DNA of 12,186 bases from CAYMSF01 sp964542255. Lineage in GTDB: Bacteria; Verrucomicrobiota; Lentisphaeria; Victivallales; Victivallaceae. The notes below the pieces were generated by a model. It saw only the letters and a program-made list of their open reading frames with translations, was not told the DNA's origin and did not search any database. The translations under genes and the position numbers were made by a program. Of the stretch, positions 1-7,247 are shown piece by piece. Within the stretch, counting starts at the first letter, position 1, and each line of letters begins with the position of its first letter. The stretch covers positions 1-12,186 of the forward strand of contig CAZITV010000060.1 in assembly GCA_964542255.1 (NCBI GenBank), read 5' to 3'.

Positions 1-223
1 CAGCAAAAATTTAACCACTTTAGAGCAGCAATGTTTCAAATTTAAATTTGATTTTACCTTAGATGAGCTTATATTTCACGAAGCAAATTGTAATATTTCT
101 TTGAAATATAAATTTCTGGTTGTCTTGCTTCATTTTTTAGTCACGTAAGAAAATCAAAAAAACTATTTCTTGTGAAACTTTGTCTGAAATATTCTAAAAT
201 GTTTAATTTATACCAAAGGTGTC
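1..223. other. AT-rich leader upstream of pgi, with dyads
   Basis: No convincing gene lies here. The stretch holds a perfect 16-bp palindrome (TCAAATTTAAATTTGA, 36-51). It also holds a 10-bp inverted repeat with arms TTATATTTCA (69-78) and TGAAATATAA (102-111) around a 23-nt loop. A third copy of the octamer TGAAATAT sits at 185-192, inside the spacer of the candidate pgi promoter. These could be regulator sites, but such AT-rich repeats also arise by chance. Confidence 0.45.
170..200 (+). promoter_or_regulatory. Candidate sigma70-type promoter of pgi
   Basis: A -35-like TTGTGA (170-175) and a -10-like TAAAAT (195-200) are separated by 19 nt, slightly long. An alternative pairing is TTGTCT (180-185) with TAATTT about 18 nt further on. 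Either would give a short 5' leader before the ATG at 224. The call rests on consensus matching only. Confidence 0.35.
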
Positions 224-1807
224 ATGCAAATGAACAGTTCTGAATGGATTAATCGCAATAAAAATTATAGTTTAATTGAGCCCAATAGTGGTTTTACGTT
301 AAATTTCGCAGGAATGAAATTTGATGGAGAGCAACTCGATGATATGCGTGTTAAAATTGAGCGTGCTCATAGTGAAATGATGCGCATTGAAGCAGGAGCC
401 ATAAAAAATCCCGATGAGAATCGTAAGGTTACTCATTTTACAGACCGCACCCATTATTGCGATTCATCTTTGTTCAGCGATGTTGAGTCGTTTGTTGAAA
501 AGATTCGCTCAGGTGCGATCCGCAACAAATCAGGTAAAGCATTTGATGCAGCAGTCATTAACGGCATCGGCGGTTCTGCACTCGGTCCGCAGTTTATGCA
601 ATTCGCCATTAATGGACCATATTGGAACGAATTGTCATTGGAGCGCCGCTGCAATAATCTGAAATTATATTTCCTTGACAATACCGATAGCTCGGGTTTT
701 GCAGATGTTACCGCGGTAATTGACCCGGAGACAACCCTTGTCATTAGCATTTCGAAATCAGGTGGAACTCAGGAAACAAAGAATAATATGGTGGCGATGC
801 AAAATTTATACCAGCAGCGCGGACTTGTCTTTGCTGATTATGCCATCGCAATTACTATGAAAGATAGCCAACTCGACAGATATGCTGCTGATAATAAGTG
901 GCTGGCTGTATTCGAAATGGCAGAATCAATTGGTGGTAGAACAAGTGAAACCAGTATTGTTGGTCATTTGCCGGCGGCTCTTGCCGGCGTAGATTTTAAA
1001 CAGTTTATCGCTGGCGCATGCAGAATGGATAATTGGACAAGAAATCGTGAATTGCTTACCAATCCTGCATATATGATGGCAGCAATGTGGTATATCTCTG
1101 GCAATGCTAAAGGTGACCGCAATATGGTGATAGTGCCTTATTCAGACCGCTTAGTACTCTTATCCAGATATCTTCAGCAACTAGTTATGGAAAGCATTGG
1201 CAAGGAAAAGGACTTATACGGTAAGATTGTTCATCAGGGACTTAATGTATTCGGCAATAAGGGTGGTACTGATGCACATGCTTATATTCAACAGCTAAAT
1301 GACGGGCGTGACGATTTTTTTGTTACTTTCTTTGAGGTTGTTAGAGACACCGTGAATTTGCCAATTGATGAGCAGAATAAAATGGGTGATTATTTGCACG
1401 GATTTATGGCGGGACTGGCGGCGGCATTGTTAAGTAAAGGCAGACAAGTAATCAATATTTCAATTGACAAAGTTAATGAATTTAATTTAGGTATGATAAT
1501 TGCTCTTTACGAGCGGGCTGTAGCTGTGTATGCTGAGTTAATTCATATCAATGCATTCCATCAACCCGGAGTGCAGGCCTATAAGCTGGCCGCACAAAAA
1601 ATTCTTAACCTAAAACAGGATTTTATCGCAAAAGTAAAAGCTATTGGTGCAGTCAGCGGAACAGCTTCAGAAATTGCACAACAGGTTGGTTTGCCTAACG
1701 ATGAAATTGAAATTGCTGGATTACTGGACAAGGCTGCGCTTAATTGCTCCTGCGGTTCAGTTTCCCGCACGTGGAATGGTAAATACTGGACTTATGAAGT
1801 TAAATGA
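224..1807 (+). CDS. pgi: Glucose-6-phosphate isomerase, long form with C-terminal winged-helix-like tail
   Basis: Cytoplasmic enzyme that interconverts glucose 6-phosphate and fructose 6-phosphate in glycolysis and gluconeogenesis. SIS-domain motifs are plain: NGIGGSALG near residues 112-120, SKSGGTQET near 177-185, GGRTSETS near 236-243, MESIGKEKD near 322-330 (E323 is the likely catalytic Glu), HQG near 336, and HQPGVQAYK at 446-454 with the conserved Lys at 454. Signature 2 normally reads GVE, but here it reads GVQ (Q451). The 527-aa length and the order of motifs resemble the long cyanobacterial-type enzymes. As in those, residues from about 475 onward look like a small winged helix (TASEIAQQVGL, then a wing near NGKYWTYEV). 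AAAGG at 215-219 is 4 nt from this ATG and 10 nt from a second ATG at 230, so the start is uncertain by two codons. The stop overlaps the next gene by ATGA. Confidence 0.95.
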   Translation: MQMNSSEWINRNKNYSLIEPNSGFTLNFAGMKFDGEQLDDMRVKIERAHSEMMRIEAGAIKNPDENRKVTHFTDRTHYCDSSLFSDVESFVEKIRSGAIRNKSGKAFDAAVINGIGGSALGPQFMQFAINGPYWNELSLERRCNNLKLYFLDNTDSSGFADVTAVIDPETTLVISISKSGGTQETKNNMVAMQNLYQQRGLVFADYAIAITMKDSQLDRYAADNKWLAVFEMAESIGGRTSETSIVGHLPAALAGVDFKQFIAGACRMDNWTRNRELLTNPAYMMAAMWYISGNAKGDRNMVIVPYSDRLVLLSRYLQQLVMESIGKEKDLYGKIVHQGLNVFGNKGGTDAHAYIQQLNDGRDDFFVTFFEVVRDTVNLPIDEQNKMGDYLHGFMAGLAAALLSKGRQVINISIDKVNEFNLGMIIALYERAVAVYAELIHINAFHQPGVQAYKLAAQKILNLKQDFIAKVKAIGAVSGTASEIAQQVGLPNDEIEIAGLLDKAALNCSCGSVSRTWNGKYWTYEVK

Positions 1808-2841
1808 GCTTGGACATTATCAATGGCTCAGATAAAATTGCAAAGTTTTTAAATATAACTTTGCCGGCAGGAAGTGAGGCGGTCGAAAAAGTTTATCCTG
1901 TCCAGGCGACAGAGTACTATCTGAAACTGATTGCAGATAAGAGCGGTTCTGACCCAATTTGGAAGCAGTGCATGCCGGACCAGGCTGAGCTGGGAAGTGG
2001 CGATGTTTCAGAGGATCCTTTGTTCGAAGAACAACAAATGCCGGTGCCGCGTTTGATTAGGCGGTTCAAGGATAGAGCAGTATTGCTGACCACAGGCAAG
2101 TGTGCAGTGAGATGCCGCTTCTGTTTTCGAAAAAGATATTGGGCGACCGGCAATGATTTGCCGAATATATCTGACACTGAAATTGAAACAGTTATACGTT
2201 TTTTGCTCAGAAATGCTGATATTCAGGAAGTGCTGATTTCTGGCGGCGACCCATTAATGTTGGGTAATGAATTGCTGCTGAACATTATTCAACGACTAAA
2301 AACAATTCCTCATATTGGTATCATACGAATCGGGACCAGGATGCCGGTTGTTTTGCCTTCCCGGATAGATTCCACTCTTATTGACTCACTGCGCCAATAT
2401 TCATCAGGATTATGGATTATGACGCATTTTAATCATTCGTGTGAAATCACCGATGAGTCAATATCAGCATGCAGAAAATTCATTGACGCCGGCATCCCGG
2501 TGTTAAATCAAACAGTGCTTTTACGCGGTATTAATGACGATTCAATAATTCTCGAAAAATTATTTAGAAACCTTATTAAAATTAATGTCAAGCCGCATTA
2601 TTTATTTCATGTTGATCCGGTTCGCGGGGTAGGGCATTTTTCCACCGGTATAGCGGCAGGGTTGCAAATTTTGCGTAATTTCCGCTCTGAACTCTCATCT
2701 TTAGCTGTCCCGACTTTTGCGATTGACTTGCCCGAAGGTGGAGGCAAGGTCGCTCTTCAGCCAAGCTATCGGGCTGAATGTGGTACCGGTTGTTACTATT
2801 CAATTTTGAATGATAGAGTTATTCAGTACCCTGATGAGTAA
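1804..2841 (+). CDS. KamA-family radical SAM lysine 2,3-aminomutase-like protein
   Basis: Radical SAM, PLP-dependent enzyme of the lysine 2,3-aminomutase family, which moves an amino group from C2 to C3 (lysine to beta-lysine). The [4Fe-4S]/SAM motif CxxxCxxC is C100, C104, C107 (CAVRCRFCFRKR). SGGDPL follows, then MTHFNHSCEITDE and NQTVLLRGINDD, all characteristic of the family. K315 in PEGGGK is the expected PLP lysine. D271 (DPVRGVGHF) and D308 (seven residues before the lysine) match the two aspartates that hold the substrate amino group in clostridial lysine 2,3-aminomutase. At 345 aa it is EpmB-sized and lacks the long C-terminal part of the clostridial enzyme. It could therefore make free beta-lysine or modify elongation factor P; no efp, epmA or ablB is in view. 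The start overlaps the pgi stop (ATGA) with no strong ribosome site, which suggests translational coupling. Confidence 0.88.
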   Translation: MSLDIINGSDKIAKFLNITLPAGSEAVEKVYPVQATEYYLKLIADKSGSDPIWKQCMPDQAELGSGDVSEDPLFEEQQMPVPRLIRRFKDRAVLLTTGKCAVRCRFCFRKRYWATGNDLPNISDTEIETVIRFLLRNADIQEVLISGGDPLMLGNELLLNIIQRLKTIPHIGIIRIGTRMPVVLPSRIDSTLIDSLRQYSSGLWIMTHFNHSCEITDESISACRKFIDAGIPVLNQTVLLRGINDDSIILEKLFRNLIKINVKPHYLFHVDPVRGVGHFSTGIAAGLQILRNFRSELSSLAVPTFAIDLPEGGGKVALQPSYRAECGTGCYYSILNDRVIQYPDE

Positions 2842-2860
2842 TTTATCTCCGTGCGGTTAA

Positions 2861-3889
2861 TTATGGTGCTTTGATCCAAAGCGTATGTTCAAGCGCGAAC
2901 GCAAGCAGTGTCATTATTATCGCAATCAGCATTACATCAGGCGCGAATTCCCGGTAATCAATATATTTTGGTTGTTCAATAATAGTTTTTTCAATTTTAT
3001 TAATTTCGCTCATTACTTTTTCCAAGCCGTCTGCATCAGCAGCACGATAGTATTTTCCTTCAGAAAACTGTGCGATATCTTTAAGCAATTTTTCATCAAA
3101 TTCTCCTTTAATCGGCGCCAGCATAACACCCCCCATTGTTTGTTGCGGGACACATGCGTCATCACTGCCAATTCCAACAGTGTAAATAACTACATTGCCA
3201 GTTTGCGCAAATTTAGCTGCCTGCCGTGGCGAAATCCGATCTTCAATATTATTGCTGCCATCTGTAAACAGTACCATAACCCGGCGCTTTGAGTCAGATT
3301 TTTCCAGGCGGTGTACCGCGCTTGCAATTGGCGACGCAATGCCGGTGCGATCCCCGATAATGCCTGGCTGCAGACGATTCATATTTGCAATCAACCATGC
3401 GTGGTCAAGGGTAGGGGGGCAAATATTATAAGCCATTTCGGCAAAACCAATAAGTCCAATTCGGTCGTTTGGTCGGCACTCTATGAAATGCTTAATTTCA
3501 CGTTTGGCAGATTCAAGACGATTTTGAATTTTGCCTGAACGTATTGCGGCGTAAAGCTCTTTTTCGTCATTAATATTTTTCGGTATATCGATCGCCTGCA
3601 TACTGCCGGATAAGTCAATTGCTATAATAATGTCTATACCTTTAGCGCGGATTACTACACGTTCAGTCCCAAGTTGAGGCCGGGCCAAAGCAAAAATCAA
3701 CAAAATAATTGCTAAACTGTACATTAATTGTGGCAGCCTGAAAGCAATAGGTCGAGTTGACGTTTTGGCGACAATGAATGGTTTCACAGTTGACACTCTA
3801 ATTGCCGGCAACGGTTTTCGCCAAATATAAAATAACGCTATTATCAGTGGAATGTATAGCAACATAACTAATGGGTATGCAAAAGTCAT
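2861..3889 (-). CDS. BatA-like VWA-domain membrane protein
   Basis: Membrane-anchored von Willebrand A protein of the Bat (Bacteroides aerotolerance) type. There are two N-terminal hydrophobic segments (about residues 5-22 and 53-70). A VWA domain follows, with an intact metal-binding MIDAS: DLSGS (D92, S94, S96), T182 in GDRTG, and D210 in LFTDGSNN. A last membrane span covers about 317-337. This TM-TM-VWA-TM layout and the 342-aa length are standard for BatA/BatB. GGAGG lies 6 nt upstream of the ATG, and the ATG overlaps the stop of the preceding gene (ATGA). It is the last gene of the moxR operon. Such proteins are thought to be clients or partners of the MoxR ATPase at the membrane, but their exact activity is unsettled. 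No second VWA/TPR gene (BatB/BatC) follows; the next gene is convergent, 19 nt away. Confidence 0.9.
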   Translation of the reverse strand: MTFAYPLVMLLYIPLIIALFYIWRKPLPAIRVSTVKPFIVAKTSTRPIAFRLPQLMYSLAIILLIFALARPQLGTERVVIRAKGIDIIIAIDLSGSMQAIDIPKNINDEKELYAAIRSGKIQNRLESAKREIKHFIECRPNDRIGLIGFAEMAYNICPPTLDHAWLIANMNRLQPGIIGDRTGIASPIASAVHRLEKSDSKRRVMVLFTDGSNNIEDRISPRQAAKFAQTGNVVIYTVGIGSDDACVPQQTMGGVMLAPIKGEFDEKLLKDIAQFSEGKYYRAADADGLEKVMSEINKIEKTIIEQPKYIDYREFAPDVMLIAIIMTLLAFALEHTLWIKAP

Positions 3890-4863
3890 TTTTTGCCTCC
3901 ATCTTTTTCTTCAGGCTTAGTTTCAATAATTAATAATTCTGCCTTGTCCAGAGCCAGACTTAACAGGTGCTCGTCAGGGTCTTGTCTGGCAAATTTTACT
4001 AAATCTGCCGCGGTCATAAATTCTTTTAAAAAAGGACGATGCGGGGCTGGTAAAATTCCCTCTGGACGATTCAGTTCTAGTAAAAACTCAGAAGTGGTTT
4101 GGCTTGGAGCATGAAAGCAAAAACGTTTTTCTAGATATTGCCTTACAATATCAGTGAGAAGCACAAAACAGCTGTCTGCTTTTATTTGTCCGTTCCTGAA
4201 ATTATTGCGCAATTCTGAAAGCTCAACCAATGCTGCAGCCCATGGCGTAATTATTACAGTGTTTTTATTGCGCCGGCGGTATAACAAAAAAATAATCACG
4301 ACCGCGGCTAATAATATCCCTAGTATCAAATACCATTTTCTTTCAAAAGCTTTTATTGCTGACATTTTTTCGGCAACTTCTAAGGAATACCCGGAAACAT
4401 TATTTATTGGTATAACATTTATGCTCGGTATCGTGAAATCTATGCCAATATCTGTGGTTTTTGTATCATAACGGTTAAAGCTTATGTACATTTTGCCGAC
4501 CGGAATATTGCCGGTACGGTATGCCTTGACTTTAGCGCTTACCCGCCATATTGAATATCCTGCCCGCCATTCAACACGCGATATCTCCGGACCTGATATT
4601 TTACAAATTCCTTTGCCGGTTTCAATTGTGCTTTCAGTTGGGAAGCGATGCCACGGGCATTTCAAAAGCACTGAAAATTCTACTGGTTCCCCAAGTATCA
4701 CATCGCGGGCAGGGGAGGTCTTAAGTCCGCCGATATTCTCTATCTTAATGTTTTGTTTTACTCCGTACCAATACAACGAAGCTGCACCAATTATTGCTGT
4801 TAATAACACGATAACAGCAGCAATAGCAAAAGAATAAATTATTTTTCTTGTGCCAAATTTCAT
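3886..4863 (-). CDS. BatD/DUF4381-like two-span membrane protein
   Basis: A 325-aa membrane protein in the operon slot usually held by DUF4381 or BatD-like proteins. A first span lies at about residues 10-33. An extracytoplasmic region of about 140 residues with beta-rich, BatD-like character follows. A second span at about 176-196 precedes a basic stop-transfer run (RRRNK). The C-terminal part of about 120 residues is cytoplasmic, soluble and mostly helical, and matches the DUF4381 pattern (ITPWAAALVELSELR... YLEKRF... TTSEFL). Common DUF4381 proteins are much shorter, so this one seems to join an ectodomain to the DUF4381-type tail. It carries no catalytic motif I recognise and probably acts as a scaffold between the MoxR/VWA proteins and the membrane. 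An AAGGT-type ribosome site lies about 8 nt upstream. The family call comes partly from context. Confidence 0.75.
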   Translation of the reverse strand: MKFGTRKIIYSFAIAAVIVLLTAIIGAASLYWYGVKQNIKIENIGGLKTSPARDVILGEPVEFSVLLKCPWHRFPTESTIETGKGICKISGPEISRVEWRAGYSIWRVSAKVKAYRTGNIPVGKMYISFNRYDTKTTDIGIDFTIPSINVIPINNVSGYSLEVAEKMSAIKAFERKWYLILGILLAAVVIIFLLYRRRNKNTVIITPWAAALVELSELRNNFRNGQIKADSCFVLLTDIVRQYLEKRFCFHAPSQTTSEFLLELNRPEGILPAPHRPFLKEFMTAADLVKFARQDPDEHLLSLALDKAELLIIETKPEEKDGGKK

Positions 4864-4890
4864 TTTCTTTACCTTGTCTAAGCTATAATG

Positions 4891-5769
4891 TTAGCGTCGT
4901 TTCCCACGTGATTTAAAGAAATTCACTAGTTGTTTTACATAATCTTCGCCGCAATAAATATCAATCAAATCAACTTTAGCATGGTCACACGAACGCTTAA
5001 TGTTGTTATGTATAGTGGCAGCATTCAATGCAAAACTATTAAGCGCTTGATTGCTGCGGCCATTGAACGCGACATTTATACTATTTTCCGCATCCTCCAG
5101 CATGACATTAATACTGGCAGGCCAATTTAATTCATTCGAATCTAAAATTCTAATGGCAATCAAATCGTGGCGCCGGTTAACAATCTTTAATGTAATTTCG
5201 TAATCGTTGTCGTCCAGCATATCGCTGATTAAAAAAATGACACTGCGTTTGTGCAGTAACTGCATGGCGTTTTTAAGCGCACCGCCAATGTCAGTGCCTT
5301 GAAATTTTGGCGTATGCGCCACTAATTCGCGAATCAGTCTAAGCCCGCGGCTTCGTCCTGAACGTGGCGGTAAATAAAGTTCCGGTTTTGATGAAAACAA
5401 CATCATTCCGACCTTGTCATTATTGCGAATTGCACTGAATGCCAAAAGTGCCGCTGTTTCTATCGCGTGTTGCCGTTTTATTTTTTCCTTACTGCCAAAC
5501 AACCCGGATGCTGAAATATCCACCAGCAGCATGACCGTGAGTTCGCGTTCCTCAATATATTTTTTAATATATGCGGTTCCGGTTCGTGCCGTCACATTCC
5601 AGTCGATATCCCGAACGTCATCTTCATAGGTATATTCTCTAACCTCATCAAATTCGATGCCGCGTCCTTTAAATACGCTATGATATGCACCGCCGATTAT
5701 TTCGTCAACGATACGACGGGTTTTAATCTCAATTTTTTTGACTTGTTTGATTAGTTCTGACGGTAACAT
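4891..5769 (-). CDS. DUF58 domain protein (VWA-like, MoxR partner)
   Basis: A 292-aa soluble DUF58 protein, nearly always found next to moxR. It shows the family core GRGIEFDEVREY (about 36-47), DDVRDIDWNVTAR (about 50-62), and the VWA-like DISAS motif (D84, S86, S88) after a hydrophobic strand. A second strand pattern near VIFLISDMLDD corresponds to the late MIDAS aspartate region. There is no membrane segment, so it is probably cytoplasmic. I chose the ATG at 5769 because AGG sits 6 nt before it and the protein then begins MLPSELIKQ, the usual start of the family. A TTG at 5790 would add seven residues with no better ribosome site. The gene lies 27 nt after moxR and 27 nt before the BatD/DUF4381-like gene, in one operon. 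Confidence 0.92.
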   Translation of the reverse strand: MLPSELIKQVKKIEIKTRRIVDEIIGGAYHSVFKGRGIEFDEVREYTYEDDVRDIDWNVTARTGTAYIKKYIEERELTVMLLVDISASGLFGSKEKIKRQHAIETAALLAFSAIRNNDKVGMMLFSSKPELYLPPRSGRSRGLRLIRELVAHTPKFQGTDIGGALKNAMQLLHKRSVIFLISDMLDDNDYEITLKIVNRRHDLIAIRILDSNELNWPASINVMLEDAENSINVAFNGRSNQALNSFALNAATIHNNIKRSCDHAKVDLIDIYCGEDYVKQLVNFFKSRGKRR

Positions 5770-5796
5770 AAATAACCTGCAATTTAGCAATGTTGG

Positions 5797-6819
5797 TTAT
5801 GGCGTACGTAATTCATCCAGTGCCATTTTAATGATTGCATCAGCGTCTAGATTCTCAGCTTCAGCCTCGTATGTTAGAATAATGCGGTGGCGTAAAACAT
5901 CTGCTGCAACTTCTTTAACATCTTGCGGCACAACGTAGGCTCTTCCTTCCATGAACGCAGCTGCCTTGGCAGCGACAACTATGTTGATGGCGGCACGTGG
6001 TGATGCGCCAAATTGAATATAGTTGATCAAATTATTTAATTTTGCTTCAGATTGGCGCTGCGATAATTCATTATGGCGTGATGTTCTGGTTGATATAACT
6101 ATGTCCAGTACATATTCAAGGATTTTTTCATCAATATAAATTTTATCCAGCCAGATCCTCGCAAGTTCAATATCCTCCAGTTGTCCAATTGATATTGCGT
6201 TTAAGTTTAAATCGGGGTGTGCCATCCGTTCAATAATTAAGCGCTCCTCGTCACGCTTCGGGTAATCAATCTTTAATTTGAACATAAATCTGTCAATTTG
6301 AGCCTCAGGTAAGGGATAAGTACCTTCTTGTTCAATAGGATTTTGGGTTGCCATTACCAGGAACGGTTTCGGCATTACATGTGTTTCGCCTGCGATTGTT
6401 ACTTGATGTTCCTGCATGCATTCCAATAATGCACTTTGAACCTTAGCAGGTGCTCGGTTAATTTCATCAGCCAGCACCAAATTTGCAAAAACTGGACCAA
6501 GTTTAGTGCTGAAAGTATGGGTGTCAGAGTTATAAATTCTTGTTCCAATTACGTCGGCAGGCAATAAGTCTGGAGTAAACTGGATTCTTGAGAATGTACC
6601 ATTAAGCGTTTGCGCTAATGTTTTGACGGCCAGCGTTTTTGCCAATCCTGGCAACCCTTCAAGTAAAACATGTCCATTGGCTATAAGCGCCATTAGTAAA
6701 CGGTTGATTAAATGTTCTTGACCAACCATCACCCGACCGATTTCTGTCCGCAATGGTGATAGAAAACTTGATACCTCCCTGATTTTTGCCTGTAATTGTT
6801 GAATCTCCTGCTGCTGCAT
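5797..6819 (-). CDS. moxR: MoxR-family AAA+ ATPase
   Basis: Cytoplasmic AAA+ ATPase of the MoxR group, which acts as a chaperone or activator for VWA-domain proteins. Walker A is GLPGLAKT (55-62), with K61 for ATP binding. Walker B is LVLADEIN (114-121; D118, E119). The sensor-1 region is ATQNP (157-161), and the conserved EAQIDRF is at 172-178. The length from this start is 340 aa, typical of the family. Three in-frame ATGs exist (6849, 6825, 6819). AGGAG at 6828-6832 is 8 nt from 6819, only 2 nt from 6825, and downstream of 6849, so 6819 is preferred. It is the first gene of the operon moxR, DUF58, BatD/DUF4381-like, BatA-like, preceded by a long leader with two dyads. Confidence 0.95.
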   Translation of the reverse strand: MQQQEIQQLQAKIREVSSFLSPLRTEIGRVMVGQEHLINRLLMALIANGHVLLEGLPGLAKTLAVKTLAQTLNGTFSRIQFTPDLLPADVIGTRIYNSDTHTFSTKLGPVFANLVLADEINRAPAKVQSALLECMQEHQVTIAGETHVMPKPFLVMATQNPIEQEGTYPLPEAQIDRFMFKLKIDYPKRDEERLIIERMAHPDLNLNAISIGQLEDIELARIWLDKIYIDEKILEYVLDIVISTRTSRHNELSQRQSEAKLNNLINYIQFGASPRAAINIVVAAKAAAFMEGRAYVVPQDVKEVAADVLRHRIILTYEAEAENLDADAIIKMALDELRTP

Positions 6820-6916
6820 AGTCATGTCTCCTAATTTATTTACGAGCATTAAAAAATATCTTTAAGTTTGCTCAAGTTGTTATTTAGCACCGATAAACTT
6901 ATTTTGTGCAGCCTAT

Positions 6917-6955
6917 GGCAGCAAAATCAATATCGAATTATTAATTTTTGCTGCC
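6917..6955. repeat. Long hairpin in the moxR leader
   Basis: The arms GGCAGCAAAA (6917-6926) and TTTTGCTGCC (6946-6955) are perfect complements over 10 bp around a 19-nt AT-rich loop. No U-run follows on either strand, so it is not a classical terminator. In the minus-strand transcript it would fold about 100 nt upstream of the moxR start. It could be an RNA control element or a cruciform or protein site. Confidence 0.5.
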
Positions 6956-7033
6956 GATGACTTGTCCGCACATCAGTATCACATTTAATATATATGACAA
7001 TTTAATTTTATCTTTGTTCACTTGTTTTATAAT

Positions 7034-7060
7034 TATATCAAAAAATAGATATTTGATATA
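7034..7060. promoter_or_regulatory. 27-bp dyad, possible operator upstream of moxR
   Basis: TATATCAAA (7034-7042) and TTTGATATA (7052-7060) form a perfect 9-bp inverted repeat with a 9-nt gap. This geometry fits a dimeric helix-turn-helix regulator. On the minus strand a TATAAT box (7032-7037) overlaps one arm, as expected if the bound protein blocks a promoter for the moxR operon. I do not recognise the motif as that of a known regulator. Confidence 0.4.
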
Positions 7061-7190
7061 GATTTGCAATTCTAAAGCAAATTAATGCAGAATTACATTG
7101 CAGATGTACTTTGTTCGTCTTATAAAAGTTAAAAAATGAAAGCCAATGGAATGAACTATTTTAAAGATACTTTCTTGACTCAGTTTCCCT

Positions 7191-7231
7191 AAAAAATAAA
7201 GAAGCCATGCGCTGCTTGCAGCGCATGGCTT
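7191..7231 (-). terminator. Rho-independent terminator after the cupin gene
   Basis: The arms 7202-7215 and 7218-7231 are perfectly complementary over 14 bp (AAGCCATGCGCTGC and its complement), so about 13 pairs form with a tight four-base loop. Read on the minus strand, the stem is followed by CTTTATTTTTT (7191-7201 in plus coordinates), the U-rich tail. It lies 17 nt past the cupin stop and separates this operon from moxR downstream. Confidence 0.93.
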
Positions 7232-7247
7232 TAATCATTATCACTAT

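Larger units (their letters stand above)
6850..7190. other. Gene-free leader region upstream of moxR
   Basis: I see no credible gene in this AT-rich stretch between moxR and the cupin terminator. It contains two clear inverted repeats, annotated separately. On the minus strand a TATAAT (7032-7037) overlaps the dyad at 7034-7060 but has a poor -35 partner. TTGTCA (minus, near 6997-7002) has only a weak -10 about 16 nt downstream. The moxR promoter therefore lies here but I cannot place it exactly. Confidence 0.5.

Noticed and set aside
2..148. Open frame entering from the left edge, ending TAA at 146-148 (48 codons)
   Set aside because: Very AT-rich, overlaps the palindromes at 36-51 and 69-111, and the peptide looks low in complexity. 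An open frame of this length by chance is not surprising here; a true gene end cannot be excluded without upstream sequence.
2868..2882. Small hairpin GCTTTG-ATC-CAAAGC between the convergent kamA-like and VWA genes
   Set aside because: It lies inside the last codons of the VWA gene, the stem is only 6 bp, and no U-run follows on either strand, so it is not supported as a terminator.
2885..3292. Plus-strand open frame of 135 codons
   Set aside because: It lies antisense within the clearly coding BatA-like VWA gene; the peptide is rich in Phe/Ile/Asn with no recognisable domain.
4891..5790. Extended DUF58 start at TTG 5790
   Set aside because: The ATG at 5769 has an AGG 6 nt upstream and gives the usual MLPSELIK start; the extension has no family match.
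5797..6849. Upstream moxR start at ATG 6849
   Set aside because: No ribosome site precedes it; AGGAG at 6828-6832 lies inside that extension and is well spaced for the ATG at 6819.
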